A DNA stretch of 64,000 nt. Source: Hygrophila difformis (lineage: Eukaryota; Streptophyta; Magnoliopsida; Lamiales; Acanthaceae). The position numbers and the translations under genes were made by a program. A model generated the notes under the pieces. The model saw only the letters and a list, made by a program, of their open reading frames with translations, did no database searches and was not told where the DNA came from. The stretch spans positions 37,213,453 through 37,277,452 of the forward strand of contig JAOANR010000014.1 in assembly GCA_030278955.1 (NCBI GenBank), written 5' to 3'. Each line of letters opens with the position of its first letter. Position 1 is the stretch's first letter. Positions 22,101 through 31,000 of the stretch are shown one piece after another.

Positions 22101-23254
22101 TTTTAACGTGAATTTGTTCAGCAGTGACTACAGACTGTATTCTGGAGGAGCCTGGGTCAAGCATTGAGACACCTGGACAAATTCCAAGAAACCCTCCAAA
22201 TATTGCCTCGACAGACAATCAAACTAGTGCTATCTCTTGTGTAACCAACTCAAGAAATCTCCCAACTGATGATTATATTATGAGGGACCCTGCTCCACAC
22301 CTTCAGCAAATGGTGCACAGAGCTCCTGTTACAACAACCCAACCCCCACTTCCTGATGATAGGGTGATCCTTCAATCTACTTATGAACAACTTCAAATGG
22401 GATTGGAAGGGCTACGAAAACAGCAAGCTGACGTTTTAAAGCTGCACGAGGATAAGGTATGGAATTGTTTTTAGCCGTTCATTCCTTTGAGTTGTTTGTA
22501 TATATGCTCATGAATAATTTACACTGCTCGTAACACAATCAACTTGTAGAAGGTTCAATTGAATTTGGAATGTGAGAAGGAGAATGAGGAGACTCGAAAG
22601 AGGTATGATACACTGCTTCAGAATGCTGAGATGGCGTTTTTGGAGGAAAAACGAGATCTTGAAACAAGATATAACAGAATGCACAAAACTAAATCATCGG
22701 TTGAGATCATAATGAAGAGCGCCATGGCTGAAGGTAATGCTTCCTCACCAGGTTCGGGCAACTGTACTTAGCTTACAGTGCTTTTGGCTTTTTGAAGTAT
22801 AATGTCTAAAATCATTTACATGTTTTTGTATTTTTGGGTAACATAATTTTTGCATGAGTTGCAATAATGCATTGTATTCTGGACTAGAAACCTGTTTTTA
22901 ACATTCATTTGTTCAGCAGTGCCTACAAACTGTATTCTGGAGGAGCCTGGGTCAAGCATTGAGACAACACCTGGACAAATTCCAAGAAACCCTCCAAATA
23001 TTGCCTCAACAGCAAATCAAACTAGTGCAATCTCTTGTGTAACCAACTCAAGAAATCTCCCAACTGATGATTGTATTATGAGGGCCCCTGCTCCACACCT
23101 TCGGCAAATTGTGCACAGAGCTCCTGTTACAACAACCCAACCCTCAATTCCTGATGAAAGGGTAATTTTCTCACAGCTCAACATTCCAAAACTGGCATCT
23201 ACTGCACAAAATCAGCAACCACCAAGATCAGCCTCAAAACTTAGGAAGATATAA
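7149..23254 (+). CDS. MOM1-like transcriptional silencing protein, interrupted by transposons and with a 4x internal exon repeat (possibly a pseudogene)
   Basis: Exons read from splice sites and phase: 7149-7208, 8250-8504, 17271-17444, 18028-18876, 19250-19369, 19738-19902, 20001-20202, 20517-20849, 20949-21150, 21320-21654, 21754-21955, 22125-22456, 22550-22751, 22920-23254 (stop). The third and fourth exons hold the CDHPYLVD and DDLIDKKFG motifs. A helicase-C-like tail follows with FRLYSSHTVEEKVLILAKQ, which is typical of MOM1 proteins with their partial SNF2 domain. In Arabidopsis MOM1 is nuclear and maintains transcriptional silencing of repeats without large DNA-methylation changes. The later exons encode a charged coiled-coil block (YEQLQVGLEGLRK; KRYDTLLQNAEMAFLEEK) repeated four times. 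In repeat unit 1 an extra C near 20562 shifts the frame to a stop at 20618-20620. Skipping 20001-20849 would restore the frame. The family assignment is from recall and was not aligned. Confidence 0.7.
8514..9214 (-). repeat. 3' LTR of the copia element
   Basis: 701 bp. Read on the minus strand it starts TGTTAATACTG and ends GGACCTACA, the standard TG..CA ends. A TATA-like TTTATATAG occurs near 9090-9100. It matches 16456-17156 along its whole length by eye. Confidence 0.95.
9215..9230 (-). promoter_or_regulatory. Polypurine tract of the copia element
   Basis: The reverse complement reads AAATGTGGGGGAGAT directly against the 3' LTR, the expected position and composition for the plus-strand DNA primer. 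Confidence 0.85.
9606..11192 (-). CDS. Additional ORF of the Sirevirus (envelope-position ORF; plant-transposon-protein-like domain)
   Basis: 528 codons, starting at 11192, or more likely at the Met eight codons in, which is followed by a Ser run (11171). It lies about 260 bases after the pol stop and before the polypurine tract. The first 180 residues are Pro/Thr/Glu-rich and basic (RSSQRKKRS). The middle (about 200-390) resembles the domain called putative plant transposon protein, with VREFYANLHPD, IYIRGKFIDLTP and MKFHCLFYLCRANILPT motifs. The C-terminus is a short coiled coil with an acidic tail. I see no signal peptide and no convincing transmembrane segment, so an envelope role is not supported by the sequence. 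Sireviruses are known to carry an extra ORF at this place. The function is unknown. Confidence 0.85.
   Translation of the reverse strand: MLKEYIAMASSSSTNNPEKASDQVPTSSEPPITSETQNPSENFVEDQNAMPQNPTQTSTEATEGQLAEFAENAEPIVTMYPTPPPSPVQNPSQDPTPNPTEKSTENPTEATPNPVDVEGEHVQEEEDHILPHNEPEVPEQANVGTDVRRPTTRSSQRKKRSTSTSDVGTPVKRPRTQRTPETPKRDLQSQRAFNMTYFTKEMMLFGTKDLVNRKFIPEETFVHSSYTDLGFVEFLEERHLLKWSRVFKAYSPTLVREFYANLHPDVLNKKSPWFGKIYIRGKFIDLTPGVINALLELAPNDDLGDPMEYLPHSPADIAYTISNERAFDFGRKKCSVSDMTMKFHCLFYLCRANILPTSNASQPSLEMGKLLFCIDSGIELMNFGLLVLKRMLGFTRDLITKTASLPYPGLITLLLHHNGIKTKKDDLIKINAHSPSQELCDKHNDFKEEPPPSGTDLILQIKSELLALSDKQTKISQEAIATKRKIAQIISMLPGSLSPTRKASSSGARSEEQNPFADEEEDSSDGVV
11450..16390 (-). CDS. Copia Gag-Pol polyprotein, uninterrupted
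   Basis: 1,646 residues from the Met at 16390. Gag of the UBN2/retrotrans_gag type (YWKARMRNYL near residue 21) is followed by a CCHC knuckle at about 311-324 (CFECNGRGHVRKEC), a long coiled coil at about 395-490, and a second knuckle at about 551-564 (CLYCNLPGHSAETC). The aspartic protease motif FDSGCS is near 620 and the integrase HHCC zinc site at about 745-783. The integrase core has its first Asp in IHMDLMG, the second in RSDHGREF and the Glu in NGIAERKNRT. RT has YVDDIIFG near 1340. RNase H has DSDWAGC, STAEAEY and CDNTSAI. No stop or frameshift interrupts it. It yields all enzymes for reverse transcription and integration. The two zinc knuckles and the long coiled coil between gag and protease are typical of Sireviruses. 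Confidence 0.95.
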   Translation of the reverse strand: MSREGASNTRPPLFDGNDYAYWKARMRNYLLAQGDGVWDSVLEPWTHPTRTVRTGEGETATTTIRPATNAELTQAERTARSANYTALNAISGAMDEAQFRMIANCTSAYEAWNFLETQHEGSEDVKTTRLQRIESIFDSLRMTNDEDITSYFGRFQDIVNQATALGMTFESSKLVRKFLRTVSKKYSAKVAALEEVEKIKTMSLRELVGILQTYEINHLATERSSKNIAFKVEEEPAESFEEEVSLLSKRIGRMLQNKHFKKFQKKNRCSDNPVTTEKQNTKFEKKTDGKFRKPKKDRDDDRSEKSSEIICFECNGRGHVRKECPTAKKRRGKALQATLSDNDSEDEPEEEQSSDEDDVVAFVTREASPDPLEGNPESIKLIADISSIVSGESGSLYAELVEIYEELKEEYEEAVQENEQLSKQLTDIRLTLDKAEAEKIKAIDDLKVLKGKYDEVKLQISTVTKEKESLREESIKLKVRVADLEKMTKGKGKLDEVLSIGKSYRDMTGIGYKNQASTGKRLFVSGGNLNAEESSLTHQNVPTSPKRRRDCLYCNLPGHSAETCMRIVRDLMNGRPVVWPHEDLKKKIRIQMEWVPKRKESNCFVVLSSQQQPRSRKWYFDSGCSRHMTGSKEILNNFTDKDCGDVVFGDGARSKITGYGNVKDGELSKLSRVYHVEGLTTNLISISQLCDEDSLVIFNKFLCQVFDHRRNNIMTGKRSKNNCYTLEANLDQALVSIDDLTNLWHKKLGHLNYQSLYKLSCSAAVRGLPKLHNNKDLTCVDCSKGKQTRAQHKKTDGVSTDHCLELIHMDLMGPTETESLNGKRYVLVCVDDFSRFTWVCFLRSKDEAFQHFEKLSLKLMNEKQTKIQRIRSDHGREFENQEFEHFCNNHGIFHEYSAPKTPQQNGIAERKNRTLQEMARSMLHSTALGKSFWAEAIHTACHIINRVLLRPHTNNTPYQIWNGKTPTVKYFHIFGCKCFVYRDREQIKKFDARAEEGWFLGYSNNSRAYRVYLIQSRKVIETVNVLFEDKYCLPRDYDDDTAPSVDTPLDIPDVGTSSQQQSEGIVINDDGEDDHEDNPENDDSSSKADVSDKRRGPRTLKHHSQQDIIGDPSAQRLTRSKKVNYRELAGLNCFISRVEPKNVSEALQDEYWIAAMQDELIQFERNDVWELVEQPKNINVIGTKWVFRNKTDEQGNIIRNKARLVAQGFTQIEGLDYGETFAPVARMEAVRILLAFACSMDFKLYQLDIKTAFLNGKIKEEIFVAQPTGFEDPTRPNHVYRVKGALYGLKQAPRAWYDRLSLFLIHNGYKRGEADKTMFVKHEDNHFIIAQVYVDDIIFGSTSEHLRNNFVQAMQSEFEMSMMGELTYFLGLQVKQMKDGMFLSQEKYARNMLKRFKLEDSKIARTPQGQQQKLSKDDQGANVDQKLYRSMIGSLLYLTATRPDISFSTGVCARFQANPKEVHLKAVKRIMRYVKGTIGLGIWFSKRSSLDLIGFTDSDWAGCCDDRRSTTGGCFYLGNNLVCWFSRKQNIVALSTAEAEYIAATCCCSQLMWMKQVLCDYGIKKDDFKVYCDNTSAINISKNPVLHSCSKHIDIRYHFIRDLVEEGVCNIEHIGTLEQRADILTKALDGERFETLRSTMGLCYSS
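16441..16452 (-). promoter_or_regulatory. Primer binding site (initiator Met tRNA) of the copia element
   Basis: The reverse complement is TGGTATCAGAGC, the plant initiator-methionyl tRNA primer site, three bases inside the 5' LTR. It fixes the element's orientation. Confidence 0.92.
16456..17156 (-). repeat. 5' LTR of the copia element (promoter copy)
   Basis: 701 bp, apparently identical to 8514-9214. On the minus strand it carries a TATA-like element near 17030-17042, with transcription expected to start about 30 bases downstream. It is bordered on the high-coordinate side by the GTAAT target duplication (17157-17161). Confidence 0.95.
17643..17905 (+). mobile_element. Stowaway-type MITE, copy A, in a MOM1-like intron
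   Basis: About 263 bp, starting TACTTCTTCCGTTCC and ending GGAACAAAGGTAGTA, with TA at both outer ends. This is the Tc1/mariner-type Stowaway pattern. The interior (GTTCATTGAGTAACTTTGATTCGAC and onward) matches 52841-53103 at high identity and, inverted, 46386-46652. It has no coding capacity. Confidence 0.85.
17932..17966 (+). repeat. (CTT)n microsatellite
   Basis: An uninterrupted TTC/CTT run of about 11 units in the intron upstream of the exon at 18028. It lengthens the pyrimidine tract but is about 60 bases from the acceptor. Confidence 0.85.
19811..23160 (+). repeat. Four tandem copies of an ~800-bp exon-intron unit in the MOM1-like gene
   Basis: The unit consists of the exon end VILQSTYEQLQ..HEDK, an intron of about 100 bases, a 202-nt exon (KVQLNLECEK..), an intron of about 170 bases, and the start of the next exon (TTDCILEEPG..). 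The 202-nt exons begin at 20001, 20949, 21754 and 22550. Spacing is 948 (803 without the inserted solo LTR), 805 and 796. Each 202-nt exon enters in phase 0 and leaves in phase 1, so units add in frame. Introns are as similar as exons, so the duplications are recent unequal-crossover products. The last unit diverges after 23160 into a unique C-terminus. Confidence 0.92.
20345..20484. mobile_element. 140-bp solo LTR (TRIM-like) with AAACC target duplication
   Basis: Starts TGTAACATCCC and ends GACGTTACA, with AAACC at 20340-20344 and again at 20485-20489. The three sister repeat units (around 21290, 22095 and 22890) have the uninterrupted site, so they serve as natural empty sites. The short LTR with a TGTAACATCCCACATCGG start is of the kind seen in plant TRIM elements. 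The exact family name is not claimed. Confidence 0.9.
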
Positions 23255-24683
23255 ATGATTTTCTAGGCTCATCCGTATTTTTGTCTGCACAGGATAGAAG
23301 TTCACTGCTACTGGATTTTGACTAAATAGATATGTATAGTTTTGTTAAACCAAAATTAATTGACAAAGATTGTCCCGTGTACAATATAAACCTAGAGGAA
23401 TCCCCATTATTATATGATGTGGGACTTCAACAAATTTTTGTTTGAGTCCATAGTGACAGTACATTGAACTGATTAGTGACCAGTGGCTAATCATGTCAGG
23501 AAATAGGACTGGAAAGAACAAAGTTATCATTCTATAAATTGATAGAGGTACACAAGTCTCAGTATTTTGGAAGGATGTTTATTTATTACTTACTTTTTTT
23601 TTTTGAAAAAAAAAGTTGTTTGATTTTATTATCAGTATTATTGTTATTTACTTGTCATTTGAATAGTCGGAGGATTTTTACCTTCTCCAAATTATTTTCA
23701 TTGAAATGTTTGATTTGATCAAAGTGAAAAGCAGACAAATCCTTCTGCCGCTACACCTGTAAAACTTTCTATGCATGAAGTTTTTACTCTGCATGGATTC
23801 ACTGCAACAGTTCTGACATTAAAGATCACAAGAGGTGGCAGCTTCTGGTAGAAGCTTTGCGCTCTTCATGATGTGTACTTTAATACTTGGATGATTCTTG
23901 ATGTTGTATAGTTTTTACTTGTTGATGTAAAAGGACTGTTGGTTTTTGTGTGTGCTTTATTTTTCCTTGAGCATTCTTCCCATTATAGTGCAATACTGCA
24001 ATATATAGCCTTCTTAACTGTGACCACTTTTTGAAATTTGATACACAGCTACAATGGTGGTACCATTACAGCCATGTGGAATAATTTTCCCAACGGTCCC
24101 CTGCCATTATCTCACATATAGTTGTGTATTATTGCTGCCACTTCCTGTCTAGAAGTAGTTTTCTCGCTGCTTCAGTTATTGAATAAAAAGTTGCAGATTT
24201 TGTACATGTTTGGAAGATTTGCAGATTCTAAAGGTTTCTGCATTCCAGAATTGATTGGATTCTAGAATTAAATTACTTTGAACAAGAATTAAGTTGCATT
24301 GTACCTTGACAATGTTCAGCCGAGTTGCAGCAGGGAGAAAAGTTCCTGTTAAACTGTGGCTCAATCAATTACTCGTTGAATTGCAAAAAAGCTTCAACTT
24401 GATCTTATAATAAAGAAGGGAACAGAAGTGTCCCTGAATCGAAAGAATGAAGGGGTGATTATTGCTTCAGCTTAAATGAGTGAAGTCTATGTGTTTGCTG
24501 CACTGGTTGAAGCACTCTAGTCACTTGGACAAAATTACATTGCAATGAAAACCGCCAATCAAGCATTACCAGAAAAATGAATATACATATTGCGCTTGAC
24601 CATGTTGTACAATTATGTTATGGAAGTTAAAAGCACAATGAATGAGATATCAAGCTGCAATGCCTAGGCTTGCAGCAGAATTG
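23255..24683. other. 3' flank of the MOM1-like gene, intergenic
   Basis: AT-rich, with poly-T/poly-A tracts near 23590-23615 and no coding potential that I can support. The first few hundred bases are likely 3' UTR of the MOM1-like gene, and the end is the 3' flank of the SAUR gene on the other strand. Confidence 0.6.
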
Positions 24684-25073
24684 TCATAGGCAGGAGCATG
24701 TGTGCCGATTCAGTGGAGATTTCGCACACTGAACGACACTGAGGAAGATATTCACGTCGCAGGGGATACAGAGCCTCGAATCTGCAGCAGTGAAATCATA
24801 AACTTCCCGAGCTTGATCCAACAGCGCCTGGAAAAGCGGATGCTTCAGTAAGGTCACTTTGATCACGAACCTTCTCCGACACTCTCCCACATACACCACC
24901 ATATGACCCTTTGGCACATCACTCGGAACACTAATCTTCTCTTCGCGCATAAAGGCCCACGATGACCATCTGCAGCAGTCACCACAGGCCGCAGCACAAG
25001 GTACGACACTTCGCATCATCCCTCGCAACATCTTCATGCAAGTATCAAGAATCTTTCCTGTTTTAAAATTCAT
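24684..25073 (-). CDS. SAUR (small auxin-up RNA) protein
   Basis: 129 residues, a single exon, as usual for SAURs. The SAUR domain runs from about 48 to 120: VPKGHMVVYVGE, RRFVIKVTLLKHPLFQALLDQA, then an LCIPCDVNIFL segment close to the C-terminus. The N-terminus is short and basic with a Cys-rich patch (VPCAAACGDCC). SAURs act mainly by inhibiting PP2C-D phosphatases and so activating plasma-membrane H+-ATPases during cell expansion. That is family knowledge, and this member was not tested. The start at 25073 is the first Met after a TATA box about 120 bases upstream. There is no sign of a neighbouring SAUR cluster in the window, although SAURs often occur in tandem. Confidence 0.92.
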   Translation of the reverse strand: MNFKTGKILDTCMKMLRGMMRSVVPCAAACGDCCRWSSWAFMREEKISVPSDVPKGHMVVYVGECRRRFVIKVTLLKHPLFQALLDQAREVYDFTAADSRLCIPCDVNIFLSVVQCAKSPLNRHTCSCL

Positions 25074-25190
25074 CTGTGCTCCCTTGTTTTTGAGAAATTC
25101 TGCACTATGTAAGTGATGATTGGATGGTTGATTTGTTTTGGGAAATTGATGATAGTTGATTGAGTGTCAGGACTCATGAGTAGGAAGGGC

Positions 25191-25200
25191 TTTATATAAA
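25191..25200 (-). promoter_or_regulatory. TATA box of the SAUR gene
   Basis: TTTATATAAA, a self-complementary TATA element, lies 118 bases upstream of the SAUR start codon. This is normal plant promoter spacing, allowing for a short 5' UTR. Confidence 0.65.
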
Positions 25201-28002
25201 GAGTGGGAAAGGGCCAAAGGCTTGGATAAAACATTAAATGGTTTGACAAATAAGTGTGCAGCTAACTAGCAAGGTTAAGTGACTGTGACAGTGATTTTTG
25301 TCTTAAAAACTGCAGGTTGATACTATGTACATTTCTCTCCATCATTTAGTACTGCATGATTGCATCTCCATACGAAATTGTACGAACATTCATTGCATGA
25401 TCTAGATAAACTTTTTCTGCTATGCAAAAAACTAAATAAATAATAAACAATCATCAGTAGAGGGCAGAATCTTCTCTCTGTGTGATCTCTCGAAGTTAGA
25501 CCCACCAACAAGGTATAGATAAGATATGAAAATAGGGATGGGGGAGATAAGCTTCTTGAACAAAGTGCAACATCCACTTGTAACTCATCATAGATATTAT
25601 AAAAAAATTAACCCCCTCTCTCTCCCCTCTCTGTCTACATTATGGAAGCAGATTCAGATGAGATGCGTTCTCTTTTACTTCCGCTGCTAATAATTTGACC
25701 TAGACAACTGTAAGGGTTGGTGATGGTTCTTGAATTAGGGTTAAGTGAATTCAATTCATAAATATGGACTTCAGTTGGGGGTTCCAATTCCAAATCAGCC
25801 AACCACTGATGCCTTATGACAGCCTTTTTCTGATTTGCTGACTAATGAGGTTTACATTGTCTTGACCCTTTCTTCTTGGGGATTATTGAACAATGAAATT
25901 CTGGGGTAATTTTTCTTGGTAGGGAGATTAAGGTGTTATGAACAGAATGATGAGTACAGGAACCAAGTACTGACCGTACTGGATGCATCCTTATGTGGGC
26001 ACATAACTTTATCCCTGACTCACTCAAAAGAAAACATATATTGATATGGTTATCTGGAAATCTTTAATCTCAGCTTTCTGAATTTTTCTGACCTGAGTAG
26101 TCACCATACTTGGTTGCTTCAAAAGATTACTTTTTTCTTGTTTCCCTGCAATCAGAAACACATATGACATACTGTAATACTTTTGCTCATCTCTTTGCTG
26201 TCTTCAAGAACTGAGAAATGCATGGGAGGAAGAGACGGTGAATAGTTTTATAGTTTCTGTTTTTTTTTTTACAATTACATGTTACTGTCTGTGCATGAAT
26301 GAGACCATAAGGGGTGGTGTAATAAGTAATAACGAAAACCCATATCCATTTTTAGTCAATGGAAGCAAATCTGTATCCACACCATTCCCAAAATATTGTA
26401 TGGCTTAATATGGATTCCTTTTGAGGGTCTCTGCCATCTCATTAATTCAGCCCATTTCCTTCTGGTATTCATTCATGGCATTATATATACAGATACACTC
26501 GCACGCACGCACACACCAGTGTATTATGCATAGGTATGGCTTTTTGATATGATGTTTTAACCATAAATGAAACATGATACAGTTCCTCCCTGTAGAAATG
26601 CATATATGCACATGAACTTGAAGTAAATGAATTGATGCAGTAGATCAGGGGCATGGATATTTTGTGGAAGAATCCAGACAGGCAAGTAGAGGGGTTGTCC
26701 TAATTAAGGAAGCTTGGGGAAGTTTGTTAAAGGGGACAATAAATAGGGGCACATGAGGGGTAGGGGCCCAAGCAGGGCTCACACGGGGGCGGTAGGAGAG
26801 ATGAATCATGCTGGTTACATCTCAAGACACTGATCACCCCTGTTCAATTACCCACACTATCACTCTCCATTACAGCTCCCTCAAATCTCTTACATAGATA
26901 GATATACATGTATGTATGTATTTAGGGATTTTTTTTTTGGCTCGACAGCCTATACAGGCTTGAGAAATAAAAGAAAAAGATAGATAAAATTCCTTGGGTT
27001 GTGGAACTAGCGACGTGGGAACCACGTGCCAACCGCATCTGCCGCAAAGAGTGACTTCACCGAATCTGGGGAAAAGCCCATGTCTTTAATTTAGGGGTTT
27101 TGATTAGTATTGTCAATGCTTGTGTAAAATATCCATGGATGATTGGAAGTGCAGTATTTTAAAGGGAAAAGAAGACAATGATTTGATTTGATTGGACCTG
27201 AATTTATTTTAGTGCCATGTGTCTCTCTGAGCTTTATATCATCCATAGATTAGCTGGCACCTCAGTACTCCTAATATTTAATTAGCTTTTGTTTTTACCT
27301 TACAGGTTAATCATCTAAAATTGTGAAACTATCATGTTATGGTGGTAAAAATTTCTGCCCACTTTGGCTAATCAGCTTTACAGACACAAACTTCATTGCC
27401 TCTTCCCTCTTTGTATAAAAGTGTAAGCATCAAGAAATTTCTGAAATATAAATGGATGAACATAATAGACAAATTCTCATGAAGCATGACTTGGGCACTG
27501 TTTTAAATTTGTGGTGTGTAAGCTAACCACCCTTTTAATTGTAATAGAAAATTTCAAAGTTTTGCTACATTGTTATGAGACAAAATTCTTTCGCTTTCAG
27601 CCGCCAACATTTATTCGAATAATCGAATATAGCATCAACACTTTCAGATTAAAAGTTGCACCTTTTTAAAATATACTAAATCACAAGTGGATGTTGCCCC
27701 GTATGTATGTATGTATTCACAGAAAGCAGGATTATGGACACAGCAAGGAATTCTTACCACTAAATGACAACAGAAGAGGTTTATACACTCCAATTTTTGC
27801 CACTTAACTGGTTTTGCAGCAGTTGACTGATGGCATAAATTCCTCTGCTGGCAAGAACCACACATTCTAGTATATGCTGACACAGTTTAAAGTCAGTTCA
27901 AAGGTTTCAAAAAGTTCAGGGCAGGATAGGGATGGGTAACATTCCAGGGAGGGAAGGGGGGAACTGAAAAATGTATAACATTGGCTAGCCATTGTAATAG
28001 AC
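25201..28002. other. Intergenic region between SAUR and the TRFL gene
   Basis: AT-rich with short microsatellites (CACGCA-type near 26500, ATGT-type near 26905 and 27700) and a T run at 26930. I find no gene and no transposon ends that I can support. Confidence 0.6.
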
Positions 28003-31000
28003 CTAATTGCCACTTATACTTCGCAGGATCCTCCGGTAATCACTCAATGTTATATCTGTACTTCTATCTGGAGAATCATGGAGGATGCCCGTAATCTTGG
28101 GTTTCCGCCCTTTTGGATACGGGTACATGGTAGCCAATTCACATACACGGCGCAGGATGGACTTTGGTAGAGGCCGCCATGCTAGGTTTCGTTTCTTCTC
28201 TCCCTGCATTGGCCATTGAATATTCGAATCCAGACTGACAATGATGTATGGATGTATGAATGGGACTAAAAGAAGGATCGGAAAATGAACCTGTTGACTG
28301 CCTTGTCCTTGAATGCCACTTGCTTTGAGAAGATTACGCCATTTATCCTGTGCAAAGTGGGTATAATAAATGATCACAGATACCGACATGAAAAACATTT
28401 TCGAAAGCACAATTGTTAGGTATGTATATTCCACCTTAAGATCAACAGCGGTACGGTGGGCAGAAGATGAAAACAAGAGTTTCTTGATTCGGCTCCATCT
28501 TCCAACACCGTATTTGGAGACACCATCAATCAATTTTCTAACTTCTGCAATAGTCCATAATCTGTGATGCTTCCTCCGACCACTTACTTCTTCAGGACTG
28601 TCCGCCGAGAGGTAATAGTCATTTTTCATTTGTCTAAGCGCTGCAAGACAGTCATCCCCTTTCTTTGGATTTTCTACCACCATGTTGCTGTCGCATTTTT
28701 TCTGACTTGGAAAGCGGAGATTGGATTCCCGTTTCTTGGAAGGAATTGCAACAGTATAGTTTACTTTCTTTATACTGGGTGTGCATACAGTTTCGTCTCT
28801 TCTGTTCATACTTGCTGCCTTCATTCTGTCATCTCTTTTCCTAGTTTGAAAACCTCGGCTCCACTCCTCTCTTTTCTTATCGTACTCGGGATTGTAGTGG
28901 TTGTCTTTCAGCTTGGTAACCAGATTTCCTCTGTCTGAGCTATACGGCTGCTTGCATAAAGTACCAACTCAAGTCATTTTGAAGTTAACAGAATCTTAAA
29001 CACTCAAGTTCCAAATACCGGTATATACTACCAAAAGGAAAGACAATGAAGCTGAGGGACAGAAAATGTTAAAAGTTCACATTGAGAAGAAAATAAATAG
29101 CAACCACAGATGTGTTTGGACGTTGGATATGATGACAGCACAAACATGCTCAAAGTTAAATAAACAGTGTAAAAATATACGAGCATTGGATCTCTAAAAC
29201 AGCAACATAACAAATGCATATGACCATCACAAACCAAAGCAGTAACAAATTGTACCAATACCAATACCATAAAATTAGGCAAAGGGGAGAGGGCATCTGG
29301 CTCTTAAATTTACCATTTCAAAGGCAGGATTCGTTGGGCATTCTTTCTGCACTAATGAACCAAATGGCACTTGAATAGCTTTAACAGATGGCTCTTCATC
29401 GGGTGCTGGTAATCTCGCTGCTCTAGGTATCAGATGGCTTCTCTTTTGATCATGAACAATTCTCTCAGACTTATCCTTAAGTGTTGCAGAAGAATTTTCC
29501 CGCCTTTTCTTGCAATGCCTTGAGACGGGATCGGTTACTTCATCAATGTATCTCCGCGTGGGCTTCCTTGACCTCTTTTGCTTAGGGAAGGTATCAATGC
29601 GGCTTGCTTGAGCTGTCATTGTTACAATTCGATCTTGCTCCTGAAATCTGATGGGGCGTGTTGGCTCAAATTCATCTATTTCCTCATTCTTTGGTTTCGA
29701 CAACACCTCAACTGTTGGGGAGTGGCGCGAGTCATTTTCATCAGATAATTGAAAAGAACAGCTTGAAATATCGTTAAACTTTCCAAGATCCGGTAAAGTG
29801 CGCGATGTAGGTGATTCCAATGGCTTCTCCTCAGCCAATGTTTCGGACTCATGGCAACAATCAGAAATTTCACCATAATCCGAACTATTGATGTTAAGGC
29901 AGTCACTGCGGCTTTTTGATATTTCCATGAGTCTAAAGGGATCTGCTTTCCAAGAAGTGTCGATACCAGCCGTAGATGCTAGCATTGGGCCATCTGAAAC
30001 TGATGTCTGCAAGCCACCACTCAAACCGTAATCAAGATTCGTAATGCTTTCAGCAAAGTCAACACCTGCATATCCAATAAGAATATTTATTTATTTATTT
30101 ATTTTATTCGAACATGGTCTGGATGAAAGCAAAATTCATCAAAGAAACTGAATCAGAAATGTGATAATTTTGTTGACCTAGAAGGTAGTCATCTCCTATG
30201 CCACAGAACTCATTCTGCATCCGAAAATATCCAACTTCAACTTCATTGCGCATTGAATCAAGTACCTACACATGACCATTTTACTTAAGACAAAAATAAG
30301 ATCACACGATGAAGACAGATAACTACTCGAGTATTCGAGTTCATTTCAAGTCGCAATGGTCTTCAACAGGAGGAATGCTTCCTTTAGTAGAGACAACATG
30401 ACGAAACTTGACAAATTAGTTCTATCATCTTATGTTCCACAGATTAGAGCAAACCATAATTACAAGAATAGCCATCAATGACTTACATTTCCATTGAGAA
30501 TATCTCGACTTTCCTGTACCATACCTGTGTTTGATACCCCTGCGTGAAGTATAAAGTTATAAGCAATGACAAGTGATATCCCAGTGAAGAATCAGATACG
30601 CACACACTGAATTCTATTTTATTTATTTATTTTTTTAAGCGCAAGGGAGCAGCTGTCTTTTGCTAAAGATTGAATTCAGAGGATAGATACCAAAATTGCA
30701 AGAAACATCTTCCAGATTCATGGAATTCTCTGGTATCTTCTCATTAAAACACATGACACTATCCACTGAGACCCCATCTTGGGGTTCCACAAGCAGACGC
30801 TCAACATCCATTGTCCCATCTTCAAACCCAATCGTTGGAGGCCCATTCTCCATGACCTGATACATATTGCCAGAAAATGCAGGCAGTATTCTACGTAAGT
30901 TAGTTTACAACAAGAAAACAAATATTATGTTGGAGAAAGTACAATGTAAATGAATGGGCAGAACAAATAGAGCAAAACCAGAACACAAAAACTGGTCACA

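Noticed and set aside
26930..27075. Possible small transposon near the T run at 26930
   Set aside because: No terminal repeats or target duplication could be found.
28564..28938. 124-codon plus-strand frame with hydrophobic segments
   Set aside because: Antisense to the TRFL exon 28950-28435, which has clear Myb motifs and matching phases.
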